From Patescibacteria group bacterium (GTDB lineage Bacteria; Patescibacteriota; Minisyncoccia; Phycocordibacterales; JAKFXT01): a DNA stretch of 55,153 nucleotides. The stretch is taken from contig JAKFXT010000019.1 in NCBI GenBank assembly GCA_021731245.1, positions 1 through 55,153 of the forward strand, given 5' to 3'. Positions 1 through 10,361 of this stretch are shown in pieces. Within the stretch, counting starts at the first letter, position 1. Each line of letters begins with the position of its first letter. The notes beneath the pieces are model-generated. The model worked only from the letters and a program-made list of their open reading frames with translations. It was not told where the DNA came from and did not search any database. Made by a program: the position numbers and the translations under genes.

Positions 1-45
1 GACAGGGGGATAGTTTACTAAAATTCTATAAAAAGTATTTTTATC

Positions 46-849
46 CTAAATTGAGGCGGCTAAATCTCTCCACTGTGATAAAGAAAGGTCCTCCCCCCTT
101 ATGTTTAGGGGGATATTTGCCTTTCTGAAGGCTTTTTGTAGTTTTTCTCCAGAAATTATTGAAGAAAGGTTGGAAAAAAGGAATTTTCTCTTGTGAGCAA
201 AGCCTGTTTTAAGGATTTCAAACAACTCTTTTTCACTGAAACCTTTAAAAAAATCCTTATTTATATTTGTAATGGTGATAATGGCGGAATCCACATTTGG
301 CGCAGGGAAGAAATTGCCACGAGAGATATAAGAGACGAGAGTTGGCTTGCCATAAACCTTAACAGAAATTGAAAGTATGCTTTCTTTGCCATCACGCGCC
401 ACAACTCTTTGTCCCACCTCTTTTTGCACCATCAAGGTCATTGATGATGGTTGTATTTTGTTTTCCAAAAAAGTTCGGAAGATTTCCCCGGTAATATAAT
501 AAGGAATGTTTGCTACCAACTTCCAACTTCCAGTTTTTAGCTTTAAGCTTTTTAAATTTATGTCGCGTATATCCTTTTCAATTAAAATTAGTTTTTTATT
601 TTTTATATATTCACTAAACTTTTCTTTTAATCCGGGGATTAAGTCACGATCTTTCTCAATCGCATAAACAGTCGCCCCACTTAAAAGCAGATTTTCTGTG
701 AGCGTGCCCTTACCCGGACCTATTTCAAGAATAGTGTCTTCTTTGGTAACAGAAGCTGTTTCCACCATTCTTTTGACTACATTTTTATTGGTTAAGAAGT
801 TTTGTCCAAATTGTTTTTTGGGCCCCCTTTTGATTCTTGTCTTTAGCAT
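46..849 (-). CDS. rsmA: 16S rRNA (adenine1518-N6/adenine1519-N6) dimethyltransferase
   Basis: KKQFGQNFL, LEIGPGKGTLTE and VANIPYYITGEIF motifs of the RsmA/KsgA family. Confidence 0.96.
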   Translation of the reverse strand: MLKTRIKRGPKKQFGQNFLTNKNVVKRMVETASVTKEDTILEIGPGKGTLTENLLLSGATVYAIEKDRDLIPGLKEKFSEYIKNKKLILIEKDIRDINLKSLKLKTGSWKLVANIPYYITGEIFRTFLENKIQPSSMTLMVQKEVGQRVVARDGKESILSISVKVYGKPTLVSYISRGNFFPAPNVDSAIITITNINKDFFKGFSEKELFEILKTGFAHKRKFLFSNLSSIISGEKLQKAFRKANIPLNIRGEDLSLSQWRDLAASI

Positions 850-894
850 GAGGCCACCTTATACCTTTTTCTATTTTATTCAAGTCTAAAATTT

Positions 895-2856
895 TTATTC
901 CAAATAAACTATTTTTCCTCTAAAAGAATCATTTTCACCAAGTTCATTTTCTAAAATGTCCGGTGCTATGTCGTCTATAAAAGAAGAAGGAACATTCATG
1001 TTGCGTTGCCCGTATTGGCTTCTGACAGACGCATATGTAAGAAATAATTTTTTACGAGCACGAGTGAGCGCTACGTAAAACAATCTTCTCTCCTCTTCTT
1101 TTTCCTCAAGATTTTTTTTGCCACCCATACCCTCGTGTGGGAAAAGACCTTCTTCAAGTCCTGTGATAAAACAATAATTAAATTCGAGCCCCTTAGCCGC
1201 GTGTACTGTCATAAGGCGAACTCCTTCTTTTTCTTCTTTCAAATCATCTTGGTCACTGGTGAGTGCGCATTCGGTTAAAAACAAATCTAAGGCCTCCTGT
1301 GTTTCAAAAGAGTCATATTTACTGGCAACGGAAATAAGCTCAAACATATTTTCTAGTTTTTCTACTCCTGCATCCTTTTCTTCCTCGTAATATTTTTTAA
1401 GCCCACTTTTTTCTATAATAAAAAGTATAGTTTCCGAAAGCTTCTTATTTAAAGCCATATTTTTTATTTCTAGGAGAAGCTTTCTTACGCTAAAAATCTT
1501 TTCTTTGGTTGCACTTGGCAATTGTTCCTCGTGCCCTTCAATAATTTTAAGTAAAGTTGTCTTGCCGACACCTCTTGGTGGAGTATTAATGATTCTTCTA
1601 AAATCGTTCAAGCTATTTTCATCAAGGGAGGCGCGCAAGTAACTGATAATGTCTTTTATTTCTTTTCTTTCATAAAATTTTGTACCAAGAACCTGATAAG
1701 GAATATTTTCTTTAAGCATTATTTCTTCCATTATGCGTGATTGAAAATTGGCTCTGTACAAAATTGCCATATCTTTGGTTTTCATACCGCTTTGCAGTAA
1801 ACTTTTTATTTTTTGAGCAACGAAAGAGGCCTCATGATTTTCATCATATGCACCAAAGAGAGAAATTTTCTCCCCCTCTTCATTTTCTGTAAAAAGATTC
1901 TTATCTTTTCTTAAAGTATTTTTTTCAATAACAGCATTCGCCGCTTTTAAAATTATTTTGCTGGAGCGATAGTTCTGTTCAAGTAAAATGGTTTTAGTTT
2001 CGGGGTAATCTTTTTCAAAACGCATAATGTTTTTGAAATCAGCGCCGCGCCAACTATAAATACTTTGATCAATGTCACCCACGACACAAATGTTTTTCTT
2101 CTCTCCCGTTAAAAGTTTGGCAATTTCATACTGAACTTTGTTGGTATCTTGATACTCGTCTATATGAATATATTGCCAAATATTTTGATAGCGCTTCCTA
2201 ACGCCATCATTATCTTTTAATAAATTTTTTGTAACTAAAAGCAAATCATCAAAGTCGTAGGCCTTGTCATTTAAAAGCGTCGTCTGATATTTTCTCCAAA
2301 TTGAAAGAAGAATTTTATCAATATAATTCTCACTCGCTTTTTCTTCATAGTGCGAAAGAGAAATTCCCTCGCCTTTTTGTTTAGAAATTATGGAAAGAAA
2401 TTTGGCTGGCTCAAATTGTTTGGGATCTAAGGAAAGTTCTTTCAAGGCGCCTCTAATTGCACTAATAGAGTCGCTCCTATCGTAAATTGTGAAATGACGA
2501 GGGATTTTGAGTAAGGAAGAATTTTCTCGCAAAATGTGAACGCCAAGAGAATGAAAGGTCGAAATGAAAGGTCGTGCGAACTCGGAAATCGGTAAATTTA
2601 TAGTTTCGTCCTCCTCTATAAGTTTGAAAATGCGCTCGCGCATCTCTTTGGCGGCTTTGTTGGTAAAGGTAACTGCTAGTATTTGGTGGGGCGAAACCCC
2701 CTTTTTTATTATTTCCAACACCCTGTGGGTTATGGTTTTGGTCTTTCCTGCCCCGGCTCCCGCTAAAATTAGGAGGGGGCCACCTATCAATTCCGCCGCT
2801 TCTTTCTGTTTTAAATTCAAATCTTTTAAGTGGGACATAAAAGTAGAGTTTAACAT
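895..2856 (-). CDS. pcrA: UvrD/PcrA-type superfamily 1 DNA helicase
   Basis: GAGAGKTKTITHR Walker A, DEYQDTN, GDIDQSIYSWRGAD, VHAAKGLEF, VALTRARKKL motifs. Confidence 0.95.
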   Translation of the reverse strand: MLNSTFMSHLKDLNLKQKEAAELIGGPLLILAGAGAGKTKTITHRVLEIIKKGVSPHQILAVTFTNKAAKEMRERIFKLIEEDETINLPISEFARPFISTFHSLGVHILRENSSLLKIPRHFTIYDRSDSISAIRGALKELSLDPKQFEPAKFLSIISKQKGEGISLSHYEEKASENYIDKILLSIWRKYQTTLLNDKAYDFDDLLLVTKNLLKDNDGVRKRYQNIWQYIHIDEYQDTNKVQYEIAKLLTGEKKNICVVGDIDQSIYSWRGADFKNIMRFEKDYPETKTILLEQNYRSSKIILKAANAVIEKNTLRKDKNLFTENEEGEKISLFGAYDENHEASFVAQKIKSLLQSGMKTKDMAILYRANFQSRIMEEIMLKENIPYQVLGTKFYERKEIKDIISYLRASLDENSLNDFRRIINTPPRGVGKTTLLKIIEGHEEQLPSATKEKIFSVRKLLLEIKNMALNKKLSETILFIIEKSGLKKYYEEEKDAGVEKLENMFELISVASKYDSFETQEALDLFLTECALTSDQDDLKEEKEGVRLMTVHAAKGLEFNYCFITGLEEGLFPHEGMGGKKNLEEKEEERRLFYVALTRARKKLFLTYASVRSQYGQRNMNVPSSFIDDIAPDILENELGENDSFRGKIVYLE

Positions 2857-2914
2857 ATACTAAAAGCTAACTTTTAAGCCCTAACTCATTATCCACATGA
2901 ACTTCCTGTTAAGG

Positions 2915-2942
2915 TTGACACCCCTTTTGAGGGGGGTATAGT
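2915..2942 (+). promoter_or_regulatory. sigma70-like promoter (TTGACA-N16-TATAGT)
   Basis: TTGACA 2915-2920, TATAGT 2937-2942; spacer contains the small inverted repeat CCCC-TTTTGA-GGGG. Confidence 0.6.
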
Positions 2943-3123
2943 AGATATATAGGGTGTGGAAGAAAGCCAAAAACCGACATAAAAACGGCTTAACAGAGCC
3001 ATTATTTCAGAAAAAAAAGATTAATTTAAATTAAAACTTATTAGAATAAAACAAAAACAAAACCCACCCAAATCTGTTAAAGGGGGGTTACATAGTGGAT
3101 TTTTACCGTTTCTCCTTAAACCG

Positions 3124-4119
3124 GTGAGACTAATTGTCATTTTTGCCTTGTTTTTCGTGATTCCCGGCGCAGCTAACGCTGGTTTTTTTTCGCTTATAAC
3201 TGATTTTTTTGAAAAACCAAAAGAAATAATTGAAAGTAGATCAGTCAACACTCAAACGATGGGACTTCTTCAGGCAGCGGTAAGTCCTGACCCAAATCCA
3301 GCTAAGGGTGGGGGTGACATCACAGTTGTTTCGGGTAGTGCCCTACTTTCAGAAGATGGGCCAGAAGGAACTTCTTTAGATGTTGAAGAAAAAACTCAAG
3401 CGGGACACATTAGTTTGTACGTTGTCCGTCAAGGAGACACTCTCTCAACAATTGCTAAGATTTTTGGTGTTACTAAAAACACAATAATGTGGGCCAATGA
3501 AATTCCAGGAGGCGTTATTAAGCCGGGGCAAACCCTCGTCATTTTGCCAATTTCTGGAGTTCAGCACACCGTTGCTAAGGGGGATACTATAAAATCAATT
3601 GCTAAAAAGTATAAAGCAGATGAAGAAGAAGTTTTTCAATATAACAATCTTGAAGAAACCGCAAAGATTGCCGTTGGAGACATTGTAATAGTTCCAGACG
3701 GTGAAATCGCAACAGCGCCTAAAGTAAAAGCCGTTACAAGTACTTGGAAGAAAAGTGTTGGTGGTCCAAAAATCGAAGGATATTATTTGAAGCCACTTCT
3801 TGGTGGCATAAGAACTCAAGGATTGCACGGATATAATGGGGTGGACATAGCGAGTTATTCTGGTGCCCCAATCCTAGCTTCAGCTACAGGGAATGTGATT
3901 ATAAGTAGAACAACAGGATGGAACGCTGGATACGGCCAATATATTGTTATTCAGCATGAAAACGGAACACAGACTCTCTATGGTCACTTAAGTAAAAACT
4001 TAGTTGGTGTTGGAGAGCGTGTAGTACAGGGACAAGTAATTGGTGAAATGGGCAGAACTGGAAAGTCCACCGGAGTACACCTTCACTTTGAAGTTCGCGG
4101 CGCCGCCAATCCGTTCTAG
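3124..4119 (+). CDS. LysM-domain M23 family metallopeptidase (secreted)
   Basis: GTG start, hydrophobic N-terminus, two LysM repeats (YVVRQGDTLSTIAKIFG; HTVAKGDTIKSIAKKY), C-terminal M23 motifs (HGYNGVDIA, GVHLHFEVR). Confidence 0.92.
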   Translation: MRLIVIFALFFVIPGAANAGFFSLITDFFEKPKEIIESRSVNTQTMGLLQAAVSPDPNPAKGGGDITVVSGSALLSEDGPEGTSLDVEEKTQAGHISLYVVRQGDTLSTIAKIFGVTKNTIMWANEIPGGVIKPGQTLVILPISGVQHTVAKGDTIKSIAKKYKADEEEVFQYNNLEETAKIAVGDIVIVPDGEIATAPKVKAVTSTWKKSVGGPKIEGYYLKPLLGGIRTQGLHGYNGVDIASYSGAPILASATGNVIISRTTGWNAGYGQYIVIQHENGTQTLYGHLSKNLVGVGERVVQGQVIGEMGRTGKSTGVHLHFEVRGAANPF

Positions 4120-4122
4120 TTT

Positions 4123-4602
4123 TTATTGACCAATATGGTAGCAATGCTGATCTTCGTAAGATCCATTTATTTTTTCTTTGAAGGTTAGACCTCCTGGAGC
4201 TATTCCCATCTCTTTAATACTTAGATCAGCGCTCTCGTATTCTCCGGCCAGGCTTTTCTCATCCTTATTTATGAGTAAAAATTGCCCTCTATTTTCTATA
4301 ACAAGAGTTAAATATTTCCATTCTTTGCCGTTTAAAATTTCGATGTAGTAATATTTATAGTTAGGACTATAACACTCATATAGATCACTCCCTGGGTATA
4401 TTCTTTTCTGTGTTCTATAAATTTTTTCTTCTTCTTTAATATCAGAAAGGTATGAATTAGAGATTTTTGTTGGGGGTGATGGTGTTAATTCTGAAAAATT
4501 ACTAAAAGAGTCTTTGTTATTTTTATCTATATAGAAAAATATAGTAATGAAAATTATTGCAATTGAAATAAGGCTCAGTATTAATTTATTTTTTTGAATC
4601 AT
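4123..4602 (-). CDS. hypothetical membrane-anchored protein
   Basis: N-terminal TM segment, 159 aa, no family recognised. Confidence 0.6.
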   Translation of the reverse strand: MIQKNKLILSLISIAIIFITIFFYIDKNNKDSFSNFSELTPSPPTKISNSYLSDIKEEEKIYRTQKRIYPGSDLYECYSPNYKYYYIEILNGKEWKYLTLVIENRGQFLLINKDEKSLAGEYESADLSIKEMGIAPGGLTFKEKINGSYEDQHCYHIGQ

Positions 4603-4626
4603 GTAGATAGGATATTAGCATGAATT

Positions 4627-6150
4627 TTAATTTTCTTTTTGTCTATACTGCAGTGCTTCCAAAATGTGTTTTGGGAGAACAAATCTTTCGTGTTCTAAAT
4701 CTGCAATGGTGCGTGCTAATTTTATAACTTTGTGATAGCTTCTGGCTGATAGTTGTAATTTTTCGGCTGAATTATTTAAAATCTCTCTTACCTCTTCGTT
4801 TAGTGGCACCAAATTTTCTATATCTTTGGCACTCATATCAGCGTTTAGCATTTTCTTTTTCTTACCCCCAAATCTTTTTTCTTGGTGTAGTCTTGCAGCA
4901 ATAACTTCTTTTTTAAATTCAACGCTGCCTTTGGCTTTTGTTTTTTCCCCCAAAATTTTGTGTTTTACCAAAGGCACTTCAATCCACATATCAATTCTGT
5001 CCGCTATGGGTCCGGAGATTTTCTTTTTGTATCTGCCAATATCTTTTGGTGTGCAGACACAGGGCTTTGTGCTTCCAAAATTCCCACATGGGCACGGGTT
5101 CAGCGCTGCAACTAAAATAAAATTTGCTGGGAAAATGCCACTTCCCTTTACACGAGTTATAGAAACTATTTTATCTTCCAGCGGTTGTCTTAAAGCGTCA
5201 ATTACACGACGCTCAAATTCTGGGAATTCGTCCAGGAAAAGAACTCCGCGATGGGAAAGAGTTACTTCTCCAGGACGAGGAAAAGATCCTCCACCAACCA
5301 AAGATATATAGGAAGCAGTGTGATGTGGGGCACGGAATGGCGGAATTGCTATATAACTTTCTCTTAAATTTCCAGAAACAGAATGAATTGCCGTAACCTC
5401 TAGTATTTCTTCATAAGAAAGTTCTGGGAGTATTGAAGTTAAAGCTCTCGCCAACATAGTTTTGCCAGTTCCTGCTGGGCCATATAAGGCGATATTGTGC
5501 CCGCCGGATGCGGCTATTAAGAGCCCACGCTTTCCTGCTTCTTGTCCTTTGATATCAGAAAAATTTCTGTCATCTAGATTTTCTGGTATTTTTATTTTAG
5601 TTTCTTTTTGTTGTATCAAAACAGGAGCTTTACTCAGAAGATGTTTTATAAGTTCTGATAAATTAGAAACTGGGTAAATTTTAATATCACGAATTAGCGC
5701 GGCTTCTTCAGCGTTATCTTTCGGAACATATATTTCTTTGAATCCTTTTTTCTTAGCTGTTTCAACGAGAGGTAATATTCCAGTAACGGCTCTTAAGTTT
5801 CCATTTAAAGATAACTCACCAATAAATATTTTGTCTTTTGTTTCAAAATCAATTTCTTCTTTGGCCAGTAAATACGAAAGAGCGATAGCGACATCATGAA
5901 GTGGACCTTCCTTTTTTAAATTTGCAGGGGCCAAAGAAACTACAATTTTTTGATTGTGAGATTTGGGAGATGAAAACCCAGAATGTTTTATGGCAGCGGA
6001 AACCCTATCTTTGGCTTCCTCGTTCGCTTTGTCAGCTAATCCTATAATTGAAAAATTGTGAAGACCTTTAGAAAGGTCAACTTCAACATCAATAATAAAT
6101 CCTTCTAATAAATGTGTTTGGGCGCTATGAACTTTCCCAATTTGTGCCAT
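4627..6150 (-). CDS. comM: YifB/ComM family Mg-chelatase-like AAA ATPase
   Basis: GPAGTGKTMLARAL, HHTASYISLVGGG, FLDEFPEF, ALNPCPCG motifs. Confidence 0.95.
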   Translation of the reverse strand: MAQIGKVHSAQTHLLEGFIIDVEVDLSKGLHNFSIIGLADKANEEAKDRVSAAIKHSGFSSPKSHNQKIVVSLAPANLKKEGPLHDVAIALSYLLAKEEIDFETKDKIFIGELSLNGNLRAVTGILPLVETAKKKGFKEIYVPKDNAEEAALIRDIKIYPVSNLSELIKHLLSKAPVLIQQKETKIKIPENLDDRNFSDIKGQEAGKRGLLIAASGGHNIALYGPAGTGKTMLARALTSILPELSYEEILEVTAIHSVSGNLRESYIAIPPFRAPHHTASYISLVGGGSFPRPGEVTLSHRGVLFLDEFPEFERRVIDALRQPLEDKIVSITRVKGSGIFPANFILVAALNPCPCGNFGSTKPCVCTPKDIGRYKKKISGPIADRIDMWIEVPLVKHKILGEKTKAKGSVEFKKEVIAARLHQEKRFGGKKKKMLNADMSAKDIENLVPLNEEVREILNNSAEKLQLSARSYHKVIKLARTIADLEHERFVLPKHILEALQYRQKEN

Positions 6151-6155
6151 AAGGA

Positions 6156-6545
6156 CTATATTCCTTGCTCCCGGAGCTCAGCTTCTTTTTCTTTGTTCTC
6201 AATTGACGTTCGAGCAGCGGGGTTTGCTTCAAGGCGCTCAACTTCTATTTCTTTCCCTGATATTTCACAAATTCCGTAAGTGCAATCGCCTATTCTTTTC
6301 AGTGCACCTTTTACATCGTTATAGCGAATTTCTAATTGTTTTAGAATGGCGGTGTTTCCCTCATATTCTTCAATTGAGTCTGCAAGTTCCGATTCATCAG
6401 CTGAGTCAGGTCTTAAGTCAGAAGGAGTAGCTTCCCAATCGTTTTTATTATCAGGATTACGACGACCGACACTTTTCAATTCTGCTTCTAAGGTTTGTAA
6501 TTCTTCCTCTAGCTTTTTCTTAAAATGATTTGTATCTATAGACAT
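6156..6545 (-). CDS. TraR/DksA-like protein with degenerate zinc finger
   Basis: DKNDWEATPSDLRPDSADESELAD... and GDCTYGICEISGKEIEVERLEANPAARTSIENKEK match the DksA/TraR layout. Confidence 0.8.
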   Translation of the reverse strand: MSIDTNHFKKKLEEELQTLEAELKSVGRRNPDNKNDWEATPSDLRPDSADESELADSIEEYEGNTAILKQLEIRYNDVKGALKRIGDCTYGICEISGKEIEVERLEANPAARTSIENKEKEAELREQGI

Positions 6546-6584
6546 ACCCGAATTCTAACATTAATGTATTTTTTTGATAATTTT

Positions 6585-7982
6585 TTAGTCCACCACTTTT
6601 CTAGCAGAAAGACCGCTTAGAATCTCAGCCAAGGTTTCAGGGTGTGAAGTGAAAACAATAGTTTCTCTATCTTTAAGAAAAGTGTATAAGAAAAGAAAGT
6701 TATTATTTTCATCATATAGGACTCTAGCGTCTTGATTCTTTATGGTTTCGTCCTTGAAGACCCTTCTGTTAGTTACAGAGTCGCTACTCGTTGCGTATTC
6801 AAAGTCGCCTGACGATCTCAAAACTTTACCAATATCTTCTTCGAGATTTTTTTCCCAATCAAGCATGCTGGCTCTCGCTGTATCATAGGAATCGGTTTTT
6901 AAAATTATAAAGGATTGGTTTTCTGTAAATCTGTGAAGGCCTAACATATATGAAGAATAAAGTGTGCGTAAAAGTTCTGACGGCATACGAAGTTCTAGAG
7001 CTCTCACAAATTCTTGTGTATTTAAGTTTTCTTCACGGAGTAGTCCTTTTTTTGTAAGTAGGACATTGCCCACTTCGTTTAGATTGTTTTGATTCTGTTT
7101 CCTCTCTGCTGCTATGGCAGCTCTAATATATGATGAGTTGCGCTTATCTGTTGATATTTTTGTTTCAAATTGTGTTGGTATAAATGGCTGGTCTCCGTTG
7201 GGAAGGTCAATTGTCATAATAGGCTCCTTCTCTTTAACTAATATGTAATAAAGCGCATATCCGCCACCGCCTAAAAGTATTAATCCTACAAAAACCGCCA
7301 CAATCTTTATTATTGAGGAGGATGATTTACCGGGTATTTTTTCGTCTGTATTATTGAGAGCTCCCTTTGGTGGAGTTATCATAGACTTCTGACTCATTTC
7401 AGAAGCCACAAAAGAAGTGAGAGTTGTTTTGCCACTACGCATCGCTTCTTGTATGTCACCTTCTAGAGTTCGGAGCTTTTTTATAATTGAAGAGTCAGTT
7501 TTTGGAGAATAGGAAATTTGTTTTAAGTTTTCTTTTATTTTATCTATTCCTTCAGGCGCTACATTTTCTTTGCTATTTTCGTATGAATAAGGAGAGGATG
7601 AGTCGGGCCTTGTTTTTGTGGTTGGTGGATTTTTAGCTACATTTGCCTCAATTGAAAGAAGGTCAGCAATTGTCTTTGGTCTATCTTGTTTAACTTCTGG
7701 TCTGTGAGGCGTTTGGATTATTTTTGGTTTTATTTTGGCACTAGTAATAGCCCCCAAATCTTCATCAAGATCTACCACATGAGTTGGTATTTCTTTTTCT
7801 ACAGGCTCATCATCGGACTCTGCTACAGGAGGCGTTTTCGGAATTGTGTTTCCTTCCGGAATTTTAGTTTCATCCGGCGTTAAAATAATATTATCAATTT
7901 CTGTTTTAGAAAATGATTTTTTAGAGTCCCCCTTACCTGATTGCAATTGGCTGTCTATCAGTTTTTGCAGATCATCTTTCAT
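6585..7982 (-). CDS. hypothetical single-TM protein
   Basis: Start placed at MKDDLQKL; TM segment IIKIVAVFVGLILLGGGGYALYYILV; disordered N-terminal half. Confidence 0.7.
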   Translation of the reverse strand: MKDDLQKLIDSQLQSGKGDSKKSFSKTEIDNIILTPDETKIPEGNTIPKTPPVAESDDEPVEKEIPTHVVDLDEDLGAITSAKIKPKIIQTPHRPEVKQDRPKTIADLLSIEANVAKNPPTTKTRPDSSSPYSYENSKENVAPEGIDKIKENLKQISYSPKTDSSIIKKLRTLEGDIQEAMRSGKTTLTSFVASEMSQKSMITPPKGALNNTDEKIPGKSSSSIIKIVAVFVGLILLGGGGYALYYILVKEKEPIMTIDLPNGDQPFIPTQFETKISTDKRNSSYIRAAIAAERKQNQNNLNEVGNVLLTKKGLLREENLNTQEFVRALELRMPSELLRTLYSSYMLGLHRFTENQSFIILKTDSYDTARASMLDWEKNLEEDIGKVLRSSGDFEYATSSDSVTNRRVFKDETIKNQDARVLYDENNNFLFLYTFLKDRETIVFTSHPETLAEILSGLSARKVVD

Positions 7983-7993
7983 TTCAATATATA

Positions 7994-8030
7994 TTAACAC
8001 CCCTCCCCGTTGTTCGGGGAGGGGTGTTAA
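7994..8030 (-). terminator. strong hairpin downstream of pnp
   Basis: TTAACACCCCTCCCCG-TTGTT-CGGGGAGGGGTGTTAA, 16-bp perfect stem. Confidence 0.7.
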
Positions 8031-8043
8031 GTGAGTTTGGTAT

Positions 8044-10194
8044 TTATTTCGGCTGACTACTTACCGTTCCGCTTTGTGGCGGTTTCGCCCCATTCTTTTC
8101 TGCAAAAGTCGCATCTGCCTGTTTAATAGAAAGATTAACGCGGCCCCTATCATCAACTTCTTTTACAACAACAGGCACAACCATTCCTTCTTTTAATATG
8201 TCCGTTACTTTTTCAACTCGGAATGGTGCGATTTCAGAAATGTGCACCAAGCCCTCTGTGTTGTGTCCGATTTTTACAAAAGCTCCGAAGTCTAGAATTT
8301 TTACCACTGTGCCTTCGAATCTATCCCCTTTCACATACTCTCTCGTCATTTCCTCAATTATTTGTTTTGCTTTTTCTGCTCCTCCATCTTTTCCAGTAAT
8401 GAAAACAGTGCCGTCATCCTCAATATCAATTTCGGTCAATGTGTTTTCACGAATTTCGTTTATTGTTTTTCCACCGGAACCAATAATCATTCCAATCTGA
8501 TCTGGCTTTATTTTGAGCACTACTATCATTGGTGCACGCGGAGATATCTTTTCTTTTGCGTTCGGAATTTCTTTACTCAAAACACTCAAAATTTCTATGC
8601 GCGCTTTTTTCGCTTGCATGAGCGCTTCCTGTAAAATTTTTATGGAAACTCCAGACACCTTTACATCAAGTTGCACACCGGTAATTCCTTCTGTTGTTCC
8701 TGCAACTTTAAAATCCATATCCCCGTGCTCATCTTCTGGTCCTTGTATATCCGTCAGCACTTTATATTTACTATCACTTTCATACATTAGTCCCATAGCA
8801 ATTCCGGCCACACCTCTTTTTATTGGCACTCCTCCATCCATTAAAGCTAAAGTTGATGCGCAAACAGAACCCATTGAACTTGAGCCGTTTGAAGAAAGAG
8901 TTTCAGAAACAAGTCTAATTGTGTAAGGGAAAATATCTTTGTTTGGAATAACCGCACGCAATGATTTTTCTGCGAGTATTCCGTGCCCCACCATTCTTCT
9001 GTTTGTTCCACCCATTCTGCCAACTTCGCCAACAGAAAATGGAGGAAAATTATAATGATGCAAAAATCTTTTTTTCTTTTCTGATCCATCGACATAATCA
9101 ATTGTTTGCGAATCTTGTGGACCACCCAAAGTTAGCGCTGTGAACATATGGGTTTCACCTCTATAGAAGATACCTGAACCGTGCAACACGGGAGACACTC
9201 CACCAGCCTTAGCGTATAGAGAGCGAAGTTCATCCATTTTTCTTTCATCGGGGCGCCTCTCTTTTTCGATAGCTTCTTTGTGTAAATAATCATTAACAGC
9301 TTCTTCAAAGAGGTGTTCTGCAAGAGGAAGTTTCTCATCCCCAAACTTTTCTTCAAACTTTTCTTCCCAAATATTTTTTAATGCATAAATTCCTGCTTTG
9401 CCTGATCCGGAGAACATCGCCTTGTCTAAGTTTGGTGTAACAGCCTCGTGAAACAGCGCTAACCCCTCTTCACTCAAAGCCTTTTTTTCAAATTTTTGTT
9501 TTTCTTTTCCAATTTCTTTAATAATTTTTTTCTGAAAATCTTCAAGAATGGAAATATTTTTACTGGCAAATTCTAATGCTTCTGCCATATCGCTTTCTGA
9601 TATTTCTCCGGACTCCACCTCTATCATATTTATGAGTCCGTCCTTTCCGCAAACAACCATGTCAAAATCCAGTGTGCCTTCTGCTCTCTCTGCGAATGTT
9701 GGGTTAAGCAACCATTCTTTAGTTTCTTTTTTTCTAGAAACTCTAACGCTCCCCACTGGTCCATTCCAAGGAATGTCGGAGGTTGCAATTGCAAGAGAAC
9801 CCGCAAGAACTGCGAGTGTGTCTGGGTCGTGCTTGTCTACTGCAAGAGTTGTAATAACAACTTGAACATCGCGACGAATTGATTGATCAAAAAGTGGGCG
9901 AATAGTTCTGTCTAAAATGCGACCGCGTAAAATCGAATCATCTCCTGGCCTACCTTCGCGACGAATATATTGACTACCTTTTATTACGCCGGATGCATAA
10001 AACTTTTCTTCGTAATCAACCGTTAGTGGAAAATAATCACTATCTTTATCGTGCTTACCTATTACCGCTGTCGCAAGAACAGTTGTGTCTCCATAATGTA
10101 AAATTACAGAACCATTAGCTTGCCCCACAAGATCAGTAAATTCTGCTGTAATAGTTTCTCCAGCAAAATCCAAAGAATATTTTTTTTCTTTCAT
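8044..10194 (-). CDS. pnp: polyribonucleotide nucleotidyltransferase
   Basis: Two RNase PH domains (VDYEEKFYASGVIKGS, VASTLALMDGGVPI), KH (IGMIIGSGGKTINEI), S1 (FEGTVVKILDFGAFVKI). Confidence 0.97.
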   Translation of the reverse strand: MKEKKYSLDFAGETITAEFTDLVGQANGSVILHYGDTTVLATAVIGKHDKDSDYFPLTVDYEEKFYASGVIKGSQYIRREGRPGDDSILRGRILDRTIRPLFDQSIRRDVQVVITTLAVDKHDPDTLAVLAGSLAIATSDIPWNGPVGSVRVSRKKETKEWLLNPTFAERAEGTLDFDMVVCGKDGLINMIEVESGEISESDMAEALEFASKNISILEDFQKKIIKEIGKEKQKFEKKALSEEGLALFHEAVTPNLDKAMFSGSGKAGIYALKNIWEEKFEEKFGDEKLPLAEHLFEEAVNDYLHKEAIEKERRPDERKMDELRSLYAKAGGVSPVLHGSGIFYRGETHMFTALTLGGPQDSQTIDYVDGSEKKKRFLHHYNFPPFSVGEVGRMGGTNRRMVGHGILAEKSLRAVIPNKDIFPYTIRLVSETLSSNGSSSMGSVCASTLALMDGGVPIKRGVAGIAMGLMYESDSKYKVLTDIQGPEDEHGDMDFKVAGTTEGITGVQLDVKVSGVSIKILQEALMQAKKARIEILSVLSKEIPNAKEKISPRAPMIVVLKIKPDQIGMIIGSGGKTINEIRENTLTEIDIEDDGTVFITGKDGGAEKAKQIIEEMTREYVKGDRFEGTVVKILDFGAFVKIGHNTEGLVHISEIAPFRVEKVTDILKEGMVVPVVVKEVDDRGRVNLSIKQADATFAEKNGAKPPQSGTVSSQPK

Positions 10195-10320
10195 TATTTA
10201 TTTTTTGTAGAAACCTTCAGATTTCAGTACTGAAAGCTCATGCCTTCAAAACTGCTTATCCAAAGATTTCTCTAACTTGTAATTTCTTCACTTTAAGTAA
10301 TTTTGGGTAAAAAAGCAAAA

Positions 10321-10348
10321 GCCCGCCGAAACCAATGTTTCGGCGGGC
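10321..10348 (-). terminator. intrinsic terminator
   Basis: GCCCGCCGAAAC-CAAT-GTTTCGGCGGGC; T-rich tract follows on the minus strand. Confidence 0.85.
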
Positions 10349-10361
10349 TCTGCTGAAAAGT

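Noticed and set aside
698-889. Many ORFs in the supplied track antisense to housekeeping genes (e.g. 698-889, 2564-2863, 4826-5311, 8198-8926, 53417-53653, 53888-54151, 54867-55128)
   Set aside because: They are shadow frames opposite clearly conserved genes, with no family motifs.
2889-2897. TTATCCACA as evidence of an origin near uvrD
   Set aside because: A single perfect 9-mer is expected by chance in a window this size and no companion boxes or dnaA/dnaN were seen.
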